A DNA stretch of 64,000 nt from the NCBI GenBank assembly GCA_019096065.1, contig JAGUCH010000001.1:2604001-2668000 (forward strand). The letters are read 5' to 3'. The DNA is from Paracyclopina nana. Taxonomy: Eukaryota; Arthropoda; Copepoda; Cyclopoida; Cyclopettidae. Shown here one piece after another: positions 1 through 17,437 of this stretch. The first letter of the stretch is position 1; each line of letters starts with the position of its first letter. The translations under genes were made by a program, and so were the position numbers. The notes beneath the pieces were generated by a model. It saw nothing but the letters and a program-made list of their open reading frames with translations. It ran no database searches and had not been told where the DNA came from.

Positions 1-2220
1 TGATAATTAAAATAGCCCTCCCAGCTCATCGGTCGTCCCCCTTTTTGGCTGCCAAAATGGCAGAATGAGTTCCGGATGATGATGAAAATAAATTGGGACA
101 AGCAGCCAGCGTATGGATCCAGTTTTTCTCCCCAAGGCCTTCATCATGAAAAACAGGATGCACACACCATTTCATCAGCCTTAAATCAATGATGAGATTG
201 TAAGACAAACGTTCTTGAAATCTGCCCGAGCTGGCGCCAATTTTGCCGAGGCCATTTCCATATCTCGGAGGATGACCAAATAAAGCACAAGACTATTTGC
301 TTAGCAGCATTCCTCGTGGAGCCACATATTGCGCTGAAAACGCTGATGTCTACTATATAATGGAAAACGAGTGGAGCAGAAATAATAGTACGACATTTAA
401 TTCTAATGGGTTACTTTTTGAAATATAGCATGACGACGTCTTTTTACAGCCGTTTTTGCCTAACTAGCGTGAAATTTTCGCCGAAAATGGAGTTCACACG
501 AGATAATGATAGGGTGAAATTGTAAAGGAAGTGTTCGAGTTATCGATAAGAAAATAATTTTCAGACTTGCATACCTAATAAAAAAAGCTTTACGGCTTAT
601 CAATAAAGCTTGGCATTTCTTTGTTCCTTGCTACTGTGTACCATATTAAAAAAGGTTACCAAAAAACGCGCGTGAAATATGGCGACTTCCCTAGCTTCGT
701 AGCGCCTAAAGTTGGCGCAATTTGTCAAAAACTAAAATTGGCAAACTTCTCTGCCTCGGCCTTTGTTGAGCATTTTGCAGTTTTGCCTCTTGTCTTTTTT
801 CCCCATCACGGTCGTTTACTAATTAGGGGGGAGCGTCCCACTGTGCTTTTTATGGCAACAATTGATTTTTGAATGCTGCCTTCTTTTGCTACTGCGAGCA
901 TCCTTAGATGGAACAGATGGACTATGATGATAGCAGCTCGGTCCTAAGTGTTCTGCTAACCAAAAACTACATTAAAGCTATAATAGCAGCTTTTATCAGG
1001 ATAGGTCATCTAGGCAAACAAACAAAAATGCATCAGCAGATGTGCATCATCATTTTTTGCCTCGTAAAGGCCATTAATTTATGTCAACACCTCAGATCTC
1101 ATCTGATTGCCAGAAAAAGCCAAAATTGAAGATCGAGGAGGTCCTTTTGGGGCTCTCGAGAACGGTTTTTTTTCATCCATACAATGCCATAGCAGTAGCT
1201 GTTTTTTGGAGAGACCGCAAATCGCAGTATGACATTTGTGAAAATACTAATGATTAGCAGCAGCAAAGTGAGGAGTGGGGAAAAAAAGGCAAATTGATTG
1301 AGTGAATTCTAGCAGTGCTTTATTTGTGGCCAAGCAATTTGGCCACATATTTGTGGCATCTAGGCCACAAATATCACTTTTCATTGTCACGTAGCAAAAG
1401 TGATTCATCAAGAAAGAAACCAAAAACGCAAAACCCAATACGTTCCGCCTTCTGCGTGATACCACGACAAATTAGTCAGTGAATATTTTTAAGCTGTCAG
1501 CAGCTCTCGCTACAAAGTAATGGTTATGAAGCTTAATCACCACTTGGCTTGGGGAACTGGACAAAGTAGGAAATGAGACAAATTGCCACCTTCGCTACTT
1601 CAATAAATGTGTCCCATTTTCACAGAGTCTACTTATACAGCATGATTAATTTCAAAGCAAGTTACAGCGTATTATGTTGCTCTGTTCTGAAAATGCTGCA
1701 AATACTTCTCGTTGGGGCCCCCGGAATTTATTATAATTAATGGCCGCCATAATCCTTGCAATGATCATAAATGTAACGCACACAGTAGGTGCTTTTTTGG
1801 GACAATTTTGTGCTCTAGCAATTACGATTTCGATCGACATCTGCTCCAATTGGATATACAAACAAAGGGGACGACGACACAAAACATTTACAGCATATGA
1901 CTACGGTAAGCAAACATATACGATAGTCATGCATTTTGACTTTTTTCGACCCATTAAAGATGTTGTGTGACACATGCAACAATGCTACACTGAGGGACTC
2001 GCTCGCTCTCTCCTCGCTACAAAAAGGCGAGGCTAGCAGCCAGCCGTCGGCCCAGTGTGCATTCCAATTCTCAGCAGTTATTGCCAGCAAAAAGTAAGGA
2101 TCGTAAATATTTTATTCTCCTCCAAAAAGCGAGAATGGTGCGCGTAATACTACCAGCAAAAAAGCTGCTGAGTTGATTTTTGGACACAGTACGACACATT
2201 CAGCTTGCCTTGATAATCAA
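1..2220. other. No exon recognised; probably Runx intron
   Basis: This stretch lies downstream of the last Runx exon I can read on the minus strand. Runx proteins end in a VWRPY peptide; I looked for its coding sequence on the minus strand and did not find it, so the final exon probably lies beyond the left edge. Only short, unconvincing open frames are present. Confidence 0.5.
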
Positions 2221-6378
<4,158 letters not shown>

Positions 6379-8591
6379 AACCTCAAAATGTGTGAAACCA
6401 GACTTCCGTGGTCAACCCCGAGGAGCAAAAGTTGTATTGAGACAACCCCCAAAAGCCGCTAGTCCGCGAAAAATTTGGGGTTGGTATTATTATGCTATGA
6501 ACCCACAGCCAGACAACCGCAATGTTGGGCAACCCTACAAACACTGGCTGCCACACCGCCACCAACAACAAGCACACTCGATTCCTCTCGCATTTCGCCG
6601 AACCGAGAGCTGCGCCGCGAACGCCGGGCGCACGAATTTCCCGACTTTGCGGGACTGCCGACGATCAAAGCATCGGACTCTGACGATTTTTTCCCAATCC
6701 AAATGAATGCAGTGCTCTTGTTGGATTAAAAATGCGACTGCTTTATGGCGGCTAAATAATTGGCACTTTCATGCGTTTTTATGGGGCGTCAGTGGTTTTT
6801 GTTTATTTTAATTGATCTCCAGCCCTGCTGCACCGAGTTGGACTCTAAAGTCTGATTTATGAAGCTTTAAAGTTTCATGAGAAAAACCACCAGATGAGCG
6901 CCATTTCCACCCTTATTTAGTTAAAAGCGCACTCTCTTCGTTTTATATTGCTATGCTTCAATTTGTGCAAGCGAGGGAAGATGCTTTTTTCTTCCTGCCT
7001 TTGAGTGCGCGTTTGGCTCGCAAGATAGAGCAGAGGATGCTTTCTAAAATAAAAGTGCCCGTCCTTTATTGGCCAACTGAGAGAAAAAAGGACTCCCCTT
7101 CGAACTTTCCAGCTCGAAAAAAGGTGCTTCAAGCTTCTCGTATAGATTAATAACAATTATGTTAACCTATAATTCAAATACAGGGATTACTTTTGAAGGG
7201 AGCTTATCATTATCGCGCTACTATTATGGTCAGATAATTATCAGTTTTTAGCTGTCACCTTTGAGCATACGCAGAGAGTGAACTGCTTTTAAAAGCAGAA
7301 TAGCGAAAAAACTATTCGGGCCACCTTGCTTCTGAATGGCCATCTTCGGATTTTTGAGCAAGAGTGAAAAAGTGTTTCTAGATCCGATCTCACGACTGTC
7401 ATCGGCTAATTGAGCAAAGCTAAAGCTGACCATTGATTGATGATGAATCAATGATGTCTATCTCTAAATATAGCTAAAAGGCGCCTCATTTTGCTCGTGG
7501 TCTACCTTCAGCATGCCGGTCAGCTTGTTAAGGCACCTGCCGAGCCAGCGGCCCTTCTCATCTGTAAATTATTTTCATGAGTTCTAGTATTATTACTCTG
7601 ATGATACGACCGAAAACTGAAATGGTCATTGTTTTCCACAAATGAGGAGGGCCACTTTAAAATGACCGCACTTAGCGCCGCCATATGCGCAGAAATGCCG
7701 ACGGGAGAAAAAACTGGAGCGAGGAATATGAGACGGGCATATGCATCCGCCCCCAACTACTCGACTTTCCCTTATGAATATGCATATGTGCGGCGGCAAT
7801 AGCGGCCACCTCACTACTATACGTGCGTACGCCAGCTTTTTTCCAAGCCATAAAAGCGGACCAGGTGCCTTTCTCTCTCGCCTCGTCTCTCATTCATCGA
7901 TAATTTTCGTGAAATCACTGGCGGGCAAAAAGATGGACGTTTTGGCTAATTACCGGCCCGGCGCCGAACGCAAATTTCCAGATCATTACCGTTTGCTGTA
8001 TTCATACAAAATTCACGCCAGACGACGACAACCAAATGATGATGAACCAAAAGGGAAAACACAATATCGATTTTTACTTCGGCTCAAATTTCATCAATGT
8101 GGCAATTGGTAATGCAATCTCGGCTCAGGATGAAACCATGCATGAAACTTCTTAACGGCATTAATAATCATGGTTCTCGGCATTCAATTATGTGTTATTA
8201 ATTTAATAATCGAAACCCAAAAAAATCAATTAGAACTTTTGAAATTCAGTTTGAGGCTTGCTGTAATTTTTTGTCAGAGTACGATAAAAAGCAATGCGGA
8301 CCGCTGCTCCATTCCATTGGTGCTATTTTCTCTTTGTAATGATTTCCCCAAAAGCGAAAAAAGCTCGATTTGGGTGGTGCCATCTCACGTTTCGTGCATC
8401 ATCACAAATGACAAATGTGCCTTAGGAGAAGTGGAAGACGACTTAAAGAAATGGGTGTATGAGAGCGCGGTCAACCACAGAAACCAACACTTGTAATATC
8501 TGGCACGCCCTTTGTTCGCCCTATTTTGAATGCGTCGTTCGTGTTTTCAGAATGTATATTTACTAACTCGGAACTTCTTTTTTCAAAAGAG
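6379..8591. other. Intergenic: upstream of Runx, downstream of NDUFB10
   Basis: No gene recognised. Short open frames on both strands have no family resemblance. The 5' UTR and promoter of Runx should lie here because that gene reads leftward from 6378, but I cannot place a TATA box or initiator with confidence. Confidence 0.5.
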
Positions 8592-9277
8592 CTAATCAAG
8601 GGTGTAAGCCCCGGAGGTTGGGAGAGGGCCGTGACGCCGTTCCCAAATCAATCGGTGCTTCTGCTTCATCAACACTTGCTCAGCTGTCAAAGGGTTTCCC
8701 CTCATGTCACCGTATTTGACAAAAAGGCTGGCAGCTGCCTTCTCATAGTCGACCTAAGAAGCAAAACAATCAGCCTCAATCAACTTAATAGCAACTAAGA
8801 TCACCTTCAATTCTCCACACTTGGTATTGGGATCTAATTGTTCTGTTCCATAACCTTCATAGAAAGCACAATCGATTGCCCTCTGTCTGAGAAGGAATAC
8901 CAAGTTTTCCTCGACCAACTTGTCCCTGGCCATTTGCTGGTTTGCCTCAAACCTGCACGAGATCATTGCTTATGTGTTTTATTTCAATTTTAGAGCCAAT
9001 GACTTTACCTGCAAGCAACGTCGTGGAAATAGCATTCATCGATTGTGGGCACTCTGCGGAATCTTCGGTGATACCAGTAATATTCGGGGCCTCTCAATTT
9101 CTCAACGACATTCTCTCGGACCCAAACTGCGGGAGCAACAAGGACAGCATCGTAGAAGCCCAAAATTTTCTTGATAAACGGAGTTCCTTGGTCAGGTGGG
9201 CCGAAAATCTTCTCTTTTGCTGTTAAGGGTTTGGCCCCTTCCTTCGGAGGCCCCCATTTATCGTTGGTTTCTCCCAT
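8592..9277 (-). CDS. NDUFB10: NADH dehydrogenase 1 beta subcomplex subunit 10
   Basis: Accessory subunit (PDSW) of the membrane arm of mitochondrial complex I, facing the intermembrane space. Three exons on the minus strand, 9277-9009, 8952-8805 and 8753-8592, give 192 residues. Both introns (56 and 51 bp) are GT-AG and phases match. Family marks: WVRENVVEKLRG near the N-terminal third, the YYWYHRRFRRVP block, Cys residues after it (ECYFHDVACR), LRQRAIDCAFYEG, and a basic C-terminal region with KQKHRLIWERRHGPLP. There is no cleavable presequence, as usual for this subunit. It is slightly longer than the about 172-residue human protein. It is divergent from CCT6 and shares a 0.8-kb upstream region with it. 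Nothing looks broken. Confidence 0.95.
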
Positions 9278-10070
9278 ACTTCAGCCCACAAAACAAATCA
9301 ACCGAGAAAGTCAGAAAATTCCTCAAGAGTTGTATTTGTTTACAAATGGCGACTGGTGCAAAAGACACGACGGATCAAAAAAAGACTTGGTATTTTCACT
9401 TTTTAGAAATAAAAGCGAAATTGAAAAAAAAGCAAATATAAAATTGCATAGCATCATGTTTTCTTATTTTTTAAGTCATAGAATTCATTTTTTACTATAA
9501 TTCTATTATTAATATGAAGAAAAAGTAAGCAAGTTGTGTGCATTTGTTGCCTTAAAAAAATATGCTCACGCCTACTATTTTTACTGAACATACGAAAAAT
9601 TAAAGTTAGGGCATTTTTTCAGAATTTCATCGAAACATTAAAGCATAAGTTGATATAAAAATTCAATTTCTTCTATTTTCTCGCAACTATATTTTAAAAT
9701 CACAATCATTTTCAAATAATATGTCATTATAAGAGAAAATATTGTAAAAACAGACTTTACGATTAGAGATAGAGTCTATTTCGAACTTTGCTTATTTTAA
9801 CCCAAAAAAGATGAAGTAAATTCAAATATTTACGTTTGAGATAACGCTCCAGCTCTTCACCCGGCGTAGACACCGAAGTAGCTATCAACTGAACTTTTTC
9901 AAACAGAAAACTGCATCGATTTGGCGTTTTTGGGAAGTTTTACAGCTTTCAGCCAGACTTTTCTACTGAAACGCCTAGGAAAGATCCAGAACGACAGTAA
10001 ACAGTGAGATCTGTTCTGAAATCGAAGTCATACACGTGCTTTGAAAGACCAAGTCAATAATCCGTTGAAA
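9278..10070. promoter_or_regulatory. Shared divergent promoter region of NDUFB10 and CCT6
   Basis: The 793 bp separate the start codons of two housekeeping genes on opposite strands. No clear TATA box at a sensible distance is visible on either side. The central part (about 9,400-9,850) is very AT-rich. That both genes use it as a promoter is inferred from layout alone. Confidence 0.45.
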
Positions 10071-12555
10071 ATGTCTGCGATTACCATGCTTAACCCAAAG
10101 GCCGAAGTGGCGAGAGCCGCCCAAGCTTTGGCCGTCAATATTTCGGCCGCCAAGGGAATCCAGGAAGTTCTGAAGACCAACTTGGGCCCTCGCGGAACAA
10201 TGAAGATGCTCGTGTCCGGAGCCGGAGACATCAAGATCACCAAGGACGGCAATGTTTTGCTGCACGAGATGCAAATTCAGCATCCCACTGCTTCTCTCAT
10301 TGCTCGGGCTTCAACTGCTCAAGATGATGTGACTGGTGATGGAACAACTTCGACCGTTTTATTGATTGGAGAATTCCTGAAGCAAGCCGAGATCTACATT
10401 TCCGAAGGACTTCACCCAAGGTGAGTTTACTTTTTCCCAGTGAAATGAGACATTTTATTTTAAGCCTTGACTCTATTTCAGGATTGTCACCGAGGGCTTT
10501 GAAATTGCCAAGAAAATCGCACTTGAGACTCTGGAGGCCCAGAAAATCACCATCACCGATGAGGAGCGCAAGGACATCTTGACCAAGATCAGCTCCACTT
10601 CACTCCACACGAAGGTGCACTCGAAAATTGCCAAGAACTTGACTGACATTTGCGTCGAGTCCGTCCTTGCCATCAAGCCTGAAGAGGCCAACAAGGACAT
10701 CGATCTGCATATGATTGAAATCATGGAGATGCAGCACCGATCTGAAACTGAAACGTCCCTGGTGAAGGGCCTCGTTTTGGACCATGGCGGTCGCCATCCT
10801 GACATGCCCAAGAGGCTGGAAAATTGCTACATCCTCACTTGTAATGTCAGCTTGGAGTACGAGAAGACCGAGGTGAACTCTGGATTTTTCTACAAGTCCG
10901 CCGAGGAGCGTGAAAAGCTGGTCGCTGCCGAGAGGAAGTTCATTGAAGACCGAGTCCAGAAAGTCATCGAGTTCAAGAAAAAGGTCTGCGATGGAACTGA
11001 CAAGTCCTTTGTCATCATCAACCAAAAGGGCATTGATCCTCTGAGCTTGGATGCTTTGGCCAAGGAGGGCATTCTGGCACTCAGGAGAGCCAAGAGGCGT
11101 AACATGGAAAGGATGACTTTGGCTTGTGGAGGCGTTGCCGTCAATACTCTGGATGAGTTGGACGAGTCCAATTTGGGCTATGCTGGCATCGTGTATGAGC
11201 ATGTGCTTGGCGAGAACAAGTTCACGTTTGTGGAGGAGTGCAAACATCCCCGATCTGTGACCATTTTGCTGCGTGGATCCAATAAGCACACGTTGGTCCA
11301 AATGAAGGTAATTTCATCTTTGATCTGCGTTAAATTGCTTTTCGTAATTTCATCTCATTAGGATGCCGTTCGAGATGGACTTCGAGCTGTCAAGAATGCG
11401 TTGGAGGATGGGTGCGTCGTACCTGGTGCTGGATCTTACGAAGTAGCTGTCCACATGGCTCTCAAAAAGGCCTTGGATTCTATGAAGGGCCGTGAGAGGC
11501 TTGGAGTGCAAGCTTATGCTGATGGAATGTTGGTCATTCCCAAAGTTTTGGCCCAAAATTCAGGTGACTAGCTGAACTTATACTAAATAATCCTAGCCTT
11601 ACTGATGCCTTCATTCATTCATGCACAGTTTCATTGTAGTTTAAACAAAGCTAGTATCATATTCTTGCAATTCTTGATACAACTATGCTATTTAAAATTA
11701 CCTATTCTAAGGATATTTAATTGGAAATTCTAGGCCAGAGTCTTGTGCAAAAAATACAACTAGTTTTCAGCCGTGGTTCAAAAACTATGAGCAAATATAG
11801 TTACGATCGCCAATTTTTCTAAAAAAGTGATAAGATGACTAAAAGAAAAACAATTTTTCTCAGTTCTAACATCACTTTCTTCAATGCACTTACGGGCCCT
11901 TACCAAAATTATGATCAATTTTCTCAATCGGCTTGCAAATAATCCGATCTCTTGATCAGGAATCAACCTAAGTCCTTTTGGAAATTGATCATCATTGGAT
12001 TTTTCAATTGATCAAAAAAAGTCAAGCCCATTAAGCCAAAGTAATAGACATTTTAGCCAGATTAAGTACCATAAACAATTCCTAGGCATTATGGCCTGTC
12101 AATGCAATGGGAGGCTTTTCGGAGAAAATAGTCCTATTTTTTACACAATTCTCTGTATTGCATCAATTCGCGTCTTCTTTAGATATAACGTTAATTCATT
12201 AATTAATTAACATTTTATCGTTGATTTGGTTGCCCTTGCCGTTTCTAGGCCCAAAGTAACGGTCGTTTCGATGTCTCAATCATATTCCGGAGTTAATTTG
12301 CATTTTTCTCGTTAATCAGGTTACGATCCTCAGGACGTGATGGTGACTTTGATCTCGGAATCGAATGATACCGGACATGCCGTGGGAGTCGATTGCTCAA
12401 CTGGTGAAGCGATCAATCCCACCGATCATGGAATTTTGGACAATTATCGGGTCAAAAAACAGATGATCCACTCATGCACAGTCATCGCATGCAACCTTTT
12501 GCTCGTCGATGAAATTATGCGAGCTGGTCTCTCTTCCCTCAAAGGAGGGCAGTAA
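10071..12555 (+). CDS. CCT6: T-complex protein 1 subunit zeta (chaperonin CCT6)
   Basis: One of eight subunits of the cytosolic TRiC/CCT chaperonin, which folds actin, tubulin and other proteins with ATP. Exons 10071-10420, 10482-11307, 11362-11563 and 12320-12555 join in phase to 537 residues, close to the usual about 531. Start: [20 protein letters not shown], the family N-terminus. The nucleotide-binding loop GDGTT is at residues 89-93, preceded by [11 protein letters not shown] and ITKDGNVLL. Later family blocks are [14 protein letters not shown] in the apical domain and [15 protein letters not shown] after the third junction. Introns are 61, 54 and 756 bp, all GT-AG. An AATAAA lies at 12633, 78 bp after the stop. 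The ORF appears intact and functional. Confidence 0.98.
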
Positions 12556-12632
12556 GAAGTTTCCTGAGCCATTCTCACACTTTTTTTTACCAACAACGTA
12601 AATTCCGTTTCATTCACCCCAGTCCACTATGG

Positions 12633-12638
12633 AATAAA
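12633..12638 (+). terminator. Poly(A) signal of CCT6
   Basis: AATAAA 78 bp after the CCT6 stop codon, in an AT-rich 3' region. Confidence 0.75.
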
Positions 12639-15600
12639 TGAGCACACAACTTGCACATTTGCAATTCAAAGGAAATATTTTTTTCGCTCCTTTCTGAGAT
12701 TTAATAATGTTGCTCGTTGATAGAAAATTGCCGCGGAAAGGAAAATTGCCGCCATATATTAGCTCACATTGGGCTCTTATTATACGCTACGTAGGTGATT
12801 TCCTCGCATTTCCTGATCTACTTGACACAAGATGAGCCTGGGTGGTATAAGAGAAAGTGACGACAATGTCAATATTCTGCTTGAACTCGCGTCATCATCA
12901 TCAAGCCTACTCATACTAGTTCAAAAATGAGCCAGCACTATTTGGGGAAATTTCACGCTCCATTAATTAAATTTTCAGCAATCAAGCATACAATAATGGA
13001 AGCTTACCGAAGAGTCGGGATAATTAGGAGAACCTTTTTTAGCGCACGTATTTCCTTCTGAGAAGCGCAAATGACAGGGTCTGTTTTGCAAAAGAAGGGG
13101 TGACAACTGCAATGATCACACAATGTAGCTGGCAATTTTCACGCATTAACATTTCCTTTGAGCAGAGGAAATCGTAAAAGTGTGAAGGTCAGCATTAGAG
13201 CAAACTGGGCGATGTTTGGTTCTTCCTGCAATAGATGTTGCAAGCCATCACATTTCGATTCCATTTCGAGTATTGACATTCTTGGCCCCAGTTCTAATAA
13301 TAGAAAAGAGAAAAGGTCAGAATCAATTGGGGCTGATGAAAGTAAGGGAAATTTTCTCCGGATTTTTTCCGAGCTCCGAGATGTGATCTACTGTCACGAC
13401 CTCTGACGCGTTGAATTATTCCTCCGTGGGTGTCATTTTGGCTATCAAGTATGGATTTCTCTATCAGAAACAATGCATATGTGTGGAGCAAGAAGTAAAA
13501 GGCCTCAATAGCAGGCCTGGCTAGCTTACATTACATTTAGTGTGAAAACAATTGCAGCCATATGTGCGTTCTCTTTTCTCGTCTGTCATGCAAATTGCAA
13601 CGGCGAGGAAAAAGAACAATTTTTTAGTGCCCCATAAATAAACATTTTTTTCTTAGCCTTTATGTGTATTTTAGTTGTGCCTGGCGGCCAAAATTAACTC
13701 CTTTTCTCATCTTTGAGTAGTATGCATGGAATTTTGTAGGTGGACCCCCAACAAACAGAAGGTTTTATGATAATTTTGAAATATATCCAGGGTGTTTTCT
13801 CGAGGACCCTACCAACATAAATACACGACTTGGGTGTCCCTGCTGTCATACCGTAAAACTAATCTCATTAGCCTTGGGAGGACTTCACGAGAGCTGGTTT
13901 TTCGCCGCGACAATCCTCGGCACATTCCGGCAAATTCATAAATCCCTCGATAATTGCTCCATAGCACTAGTAAAACAATTTAGGGCTCACTGTCTCCCAG
14001 AAGCCAGGGCGCGCCCTGCCCTGCTAATTTATTGGCAGTGCACTACTACCTTTCTGCAAAGCCTATAGGGGAGAATTATCATAACAGTTATTTAAGGCAT
14101 ATTAAGTTTAATGACGTCTCCAACCACAGCTCAGCTAGGAGAGGGGAATATTTTGACAGTTGCCAGCAGGGGGCTGCTCTCTTGCGCTACTTCCGACAGA
14201 AGCTCAATTTTTTATTTATGCACGTTGAAATCTCCATAAATATTTGGGCAGGGGGTATAGATTTTTTGTGTGTAACGTACACACATTCCACCCACAGCAC
14301 AATCGGAGATTTTTGCCCTAATCAGGCGAGTTTTTGCTTTTGCACTGTGAGGTCTGCGCTGCTGCTGCTCACCCAGAAGGAAAAAGGTATTTTCGATCGG
14401 GCACGGTGGGCGGAAAATGCGACTAAAAAGCGCGAGTTTAAGCCGAGCAGTGGGGGATTATGATTTGGAAGGATTAGGCGATGATTTCTACTCTGTGTGT
14501 GTGTATATTTAGTGCGCAAATCCTTTCCAAAATGATGCCGCGATGACGTTAATTCTTATTTTATTATTGCATTTGGGATACAGCACGACGATGACGGACA
14601 GCATTAGAGGAATTAGCCATCATTAGGTGTGTGTGTGTATGTATCCTTTGTGAATGGCAGGTGTAATTTGGCCGCCCATGTTTTCCTTTAAAAATAGGGT
14701 GGCGAAAGATGCAGCCATGACGGTGAGCTTTTCCTTTGTCCAAGTCTGAGGCCGTAAAAAAGATGAAGAAGAAGCAAACGTGTCATTATTCGTGGAAAAG
14801 CGGCGATGTCATTCGAGTACATGTCCGGAGTTGCATTGTTTTTTAGAAAACAAATAACGAGTGGATAATGAGTGGATATCTCTTCTATCTGGTGAAGCAA
14901 GGGGGAAAATTCAAATTTGGCGTGGCGCCAAGGAGAAGATCTCAATTTGAGGCGATTAGGGAATATCAAAAGGTCACGGATACGAGATCCCTGTGTGCAA
15001 AATCGATTTAGCCAACTTTCAACACGAGACTATTGTTCCTGAAATTGATCCTGACATATTGCACAATAGATTTTGAGCGACTTTTTTATGTCGTCAATCT
15101 TCACCAGCAGCCAGCAAAGGGTGAGCCCCACATAAAGAGGAAGGCCAATAGTTTCGCAATTGGCAGAAACAAAATACGGAGCAAATTGAAAAAAAAAGGT
15201 TCTTGTAGTAGTACTACGATTCGCAATTACAGCTTATAATGATGATGAATGGAAAACTCTCGCAGGTCCATTAATGCATCTTTAATTTGAAAAGATCCCA
15301 TGGTGTTAAATTAAGTGCAGAACATATAAACCAGCCCCCTTTGAACATTTTCACATCTCAGCTTAGATACTGCTATAATGGGATTTTCACGTGCTGATTT
15401 CTTTTTCTCATTGACGACACAATCAAAGAAAGGACTGAAAATCATAGAGCCCAATGAAGTAGTCGTTTTTGTTGGCATTGTTTGTTTTGTCCTCCATATT
15501 TGGCTAACAAGAAGAGAGCTGGCATGCACGGGCTCAATCTGTCATTTTAAATTGGAGCTAATCCCAGATTTAGGTTCTAATTATGCACACAGTAAAGCAG

Positions 15601-16482
15601 AGAGCATGCAGAAATGTGTCCAATATATTAGGGCGTGGAGGCCGGGAAATCATGATTGCCCATAACAGATTTTCCTCTTCTTCACCTCGCAATGATGATC
15701 GTAATAATGGCACTGATGCAATAATAACCTAGATAGAGTATGTGGGGTGCCCCTCAGAAACCCGGGGGGTGCCTTTTGCCAGATACACTAAATCTGAAAT
15801 GAGCTGATCTCCGCCCTAAATAACATTAGATTTATATAGTACTGTGGGCTCTATGTACGCGCTTGGCCCTAAAAGAATTCATTATTATTGCTACGCGTAA
15901 ATCACTGCGCTGTGCATATTATATGGGTGCACATTCAAGGCCAATAAATTGAATATAGGCAGACGTACTATATTGATGTACATTGGACCAGCTTAGCATA
16001 GAAGTATTTGTGCTTGCTCGTCTCGTTCGCCAATTGGCAGAAAAAGCGCGCGAGCTTTTGAACGAAAATTCATCATTATTTGTGCTTCTCGGCACGTTTC
16101 GGCTGTTTTTATGCTCATTTACTTATGCTAATTATGTATACACAGACGGCATGTGTATGTGGTTGAATAAAAACATGGCCTAAGAAAAGCCCATGATGGA
16201 TCCGAGCTCGGATAAGAATCTTTTACAAAAGTGAAACAAATACTGATTGATGTGAGCTTTTGTTGAGGAGCCTCAACTTTCCCGAGAAATATTAGCAAGG
16301 GTTTGATTGAATTTCATCATGAGCTAGCAATCATTTCGATTTTGGTGAAATTGAAGAAACAAAAACCTTCATTGTGGCCAAGATCATGTCAATCATCTCA
16401 CCCAAACGGTTTGACAAGTTAAAAGTTTTTCCAATCCCACGTGGGTGGCTGTTTTAGTAGGTGTTATTAATAACAAGGCAGA
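12639..16482. other. Intergenic, left of the retroelement
   Basis: No gene recognised on either strand. Short GT runs occur near 14,495 and 14,628. Open frames up to about 140 codons (e.g. 14,032-14,463 plus) have no recognisable domain, begin without good context and use mixed codons, so I do not call them. Confidence 0.5.
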
Positions 16483-16486
16483 CATT
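16483..16486. repeat. Target-site duplication, left copy (CATT)
   Basis: CATT directly precedes the 5' LTR, and the same four bases follow the 3' LTR at 45500-45503. A 4-bp duplication is normal for gypsy-type and many retroviral integrases. A 5-bp reading (ACATT) would require LTRs that do not end in CA. Confidence 0.85.
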
Positions 16487-17412
16487 TGATGGGCAATAAG
16501 TACATCATGTCTCTGGTGCACGTTACGACCAGAATAGGACTTGATTGGACCCCTCCAGTGGAACCTGTGGAAACCGTGGAGCCCGTGGAGCCGCCAGAAG
16601 TCCGGAAGGTTGCCCATTCACCGCTACATCACCACCTCAAAATCACAAAACCTCCCTTCTCAAAAAACACCTTTTCATCTCCTCCAACTCTCTGATTGTT
16701 GCTGCTGCTGCTGCTACTACCTATGCGTTGAGCCTTACCTATGGCAATTCACCTGACCTTGAGTGGAGAAGTTGCTAGCCATTGTGTGGAGGAGTTGCTA
16801 GCTGCTACATAGAGAGGACCTGCAGCTGCATGATAACGGAGAGAAGCAGATGGAAGCTGATGGAACTTGCTGCGATGCATCGAGTGGAGAAGAAGGAGAA
16901 GACTCGGGGAGTTCGATGGGGGACTTCAGAGAAACAAGACATGGACCAAGTGCACATGGCCCATTGAGTGAGCTCTGCCCTGCTATTGTCCCACCAAAGT
17001 TCTCCAAAGTGTGCTGAGGCATGAAGAAGATGGCCACAAGAATATTTACTGCAGTACTTATTTCTTTGTATTTGCTGCCATTAATTTGTGTGGTGTTAAA
17101 AGCTGAGTGAATAAGACAACCTTGTTTGACTTTGTTCGACCATAACTTGTATAGAGGTTTCCTGGGCAGTTATGCATCCTCGTCTGAGGCTGTTGAGGCC
17201 GTTGAGGACGTGGGTAGGAGGCCCAATCACAGGTCTACAGCACTGAAGCTTGCCATGTGATGTATCTCGCCAGAGTTGGAGCACCGAGGCTGCGGCTTTG
17301 GGTCCAAGGCGGGTAGACATCCGGCCAGCACCCGGAGGCTGCGAACGGTACCGCGACCATGAAGCCGATGCTAACCATCCTAGGCTTCAGAGGGTGTGAC
17401 CGTCGCACACCA
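16487..17412 (+). repeat. 5' long terminal repeat
   Basis: 926 bp, from TGATGGGC to CACACCA. Side-by-side reading with 44574-45499 found no difference. It contains a short TGC run near 16,697. I see no textbook TATA box or AATAAA; AATAAG near 17,110 is a possible weak poly(A) signal. The internal small open frames are present in both copies and look incidental. Confidence 0.97.
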
Positions 17413-17415
17413 TTT

Positions 17416-17437
17416 TGGAGGCCCCGGAGGGATTGAA
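17416..17437 (+). promoter_or_regulatory. Primer-binding site, probably tRNA-Thr
   Basis: It starts TGGAGGCCCCGG three nt after the LTR. Its complement ends CCGGGGCCTCCA, i.e. CCA preceded by U as discriminator base and a GGGGCC acceptor strand, and continues into a TTCAATCC-like T-arm. The ending GGGGCCTCCA is that of metazoan threonine tRNAs. The match appears to run over 22 nt. The exact isoacceptor is inferred from memory of tRNA ends. Confidence 0.75.

Noticed and set aside
10600-11301. 233-codon frame antisense to CCT6 exon 2
   Set aside because: Mirror of a well-biased coding exon; no independent features.
14490-14645. Short GT microsatellites
   Set aside because: Ordinary low-copy simple repeats with no evident role.
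16486-17320. Several 60-79 codon frames inside the LTRs
   Set aside because: They occur in overlapping frames on both strands, have no domain and are duplicated only because the LTRs are.
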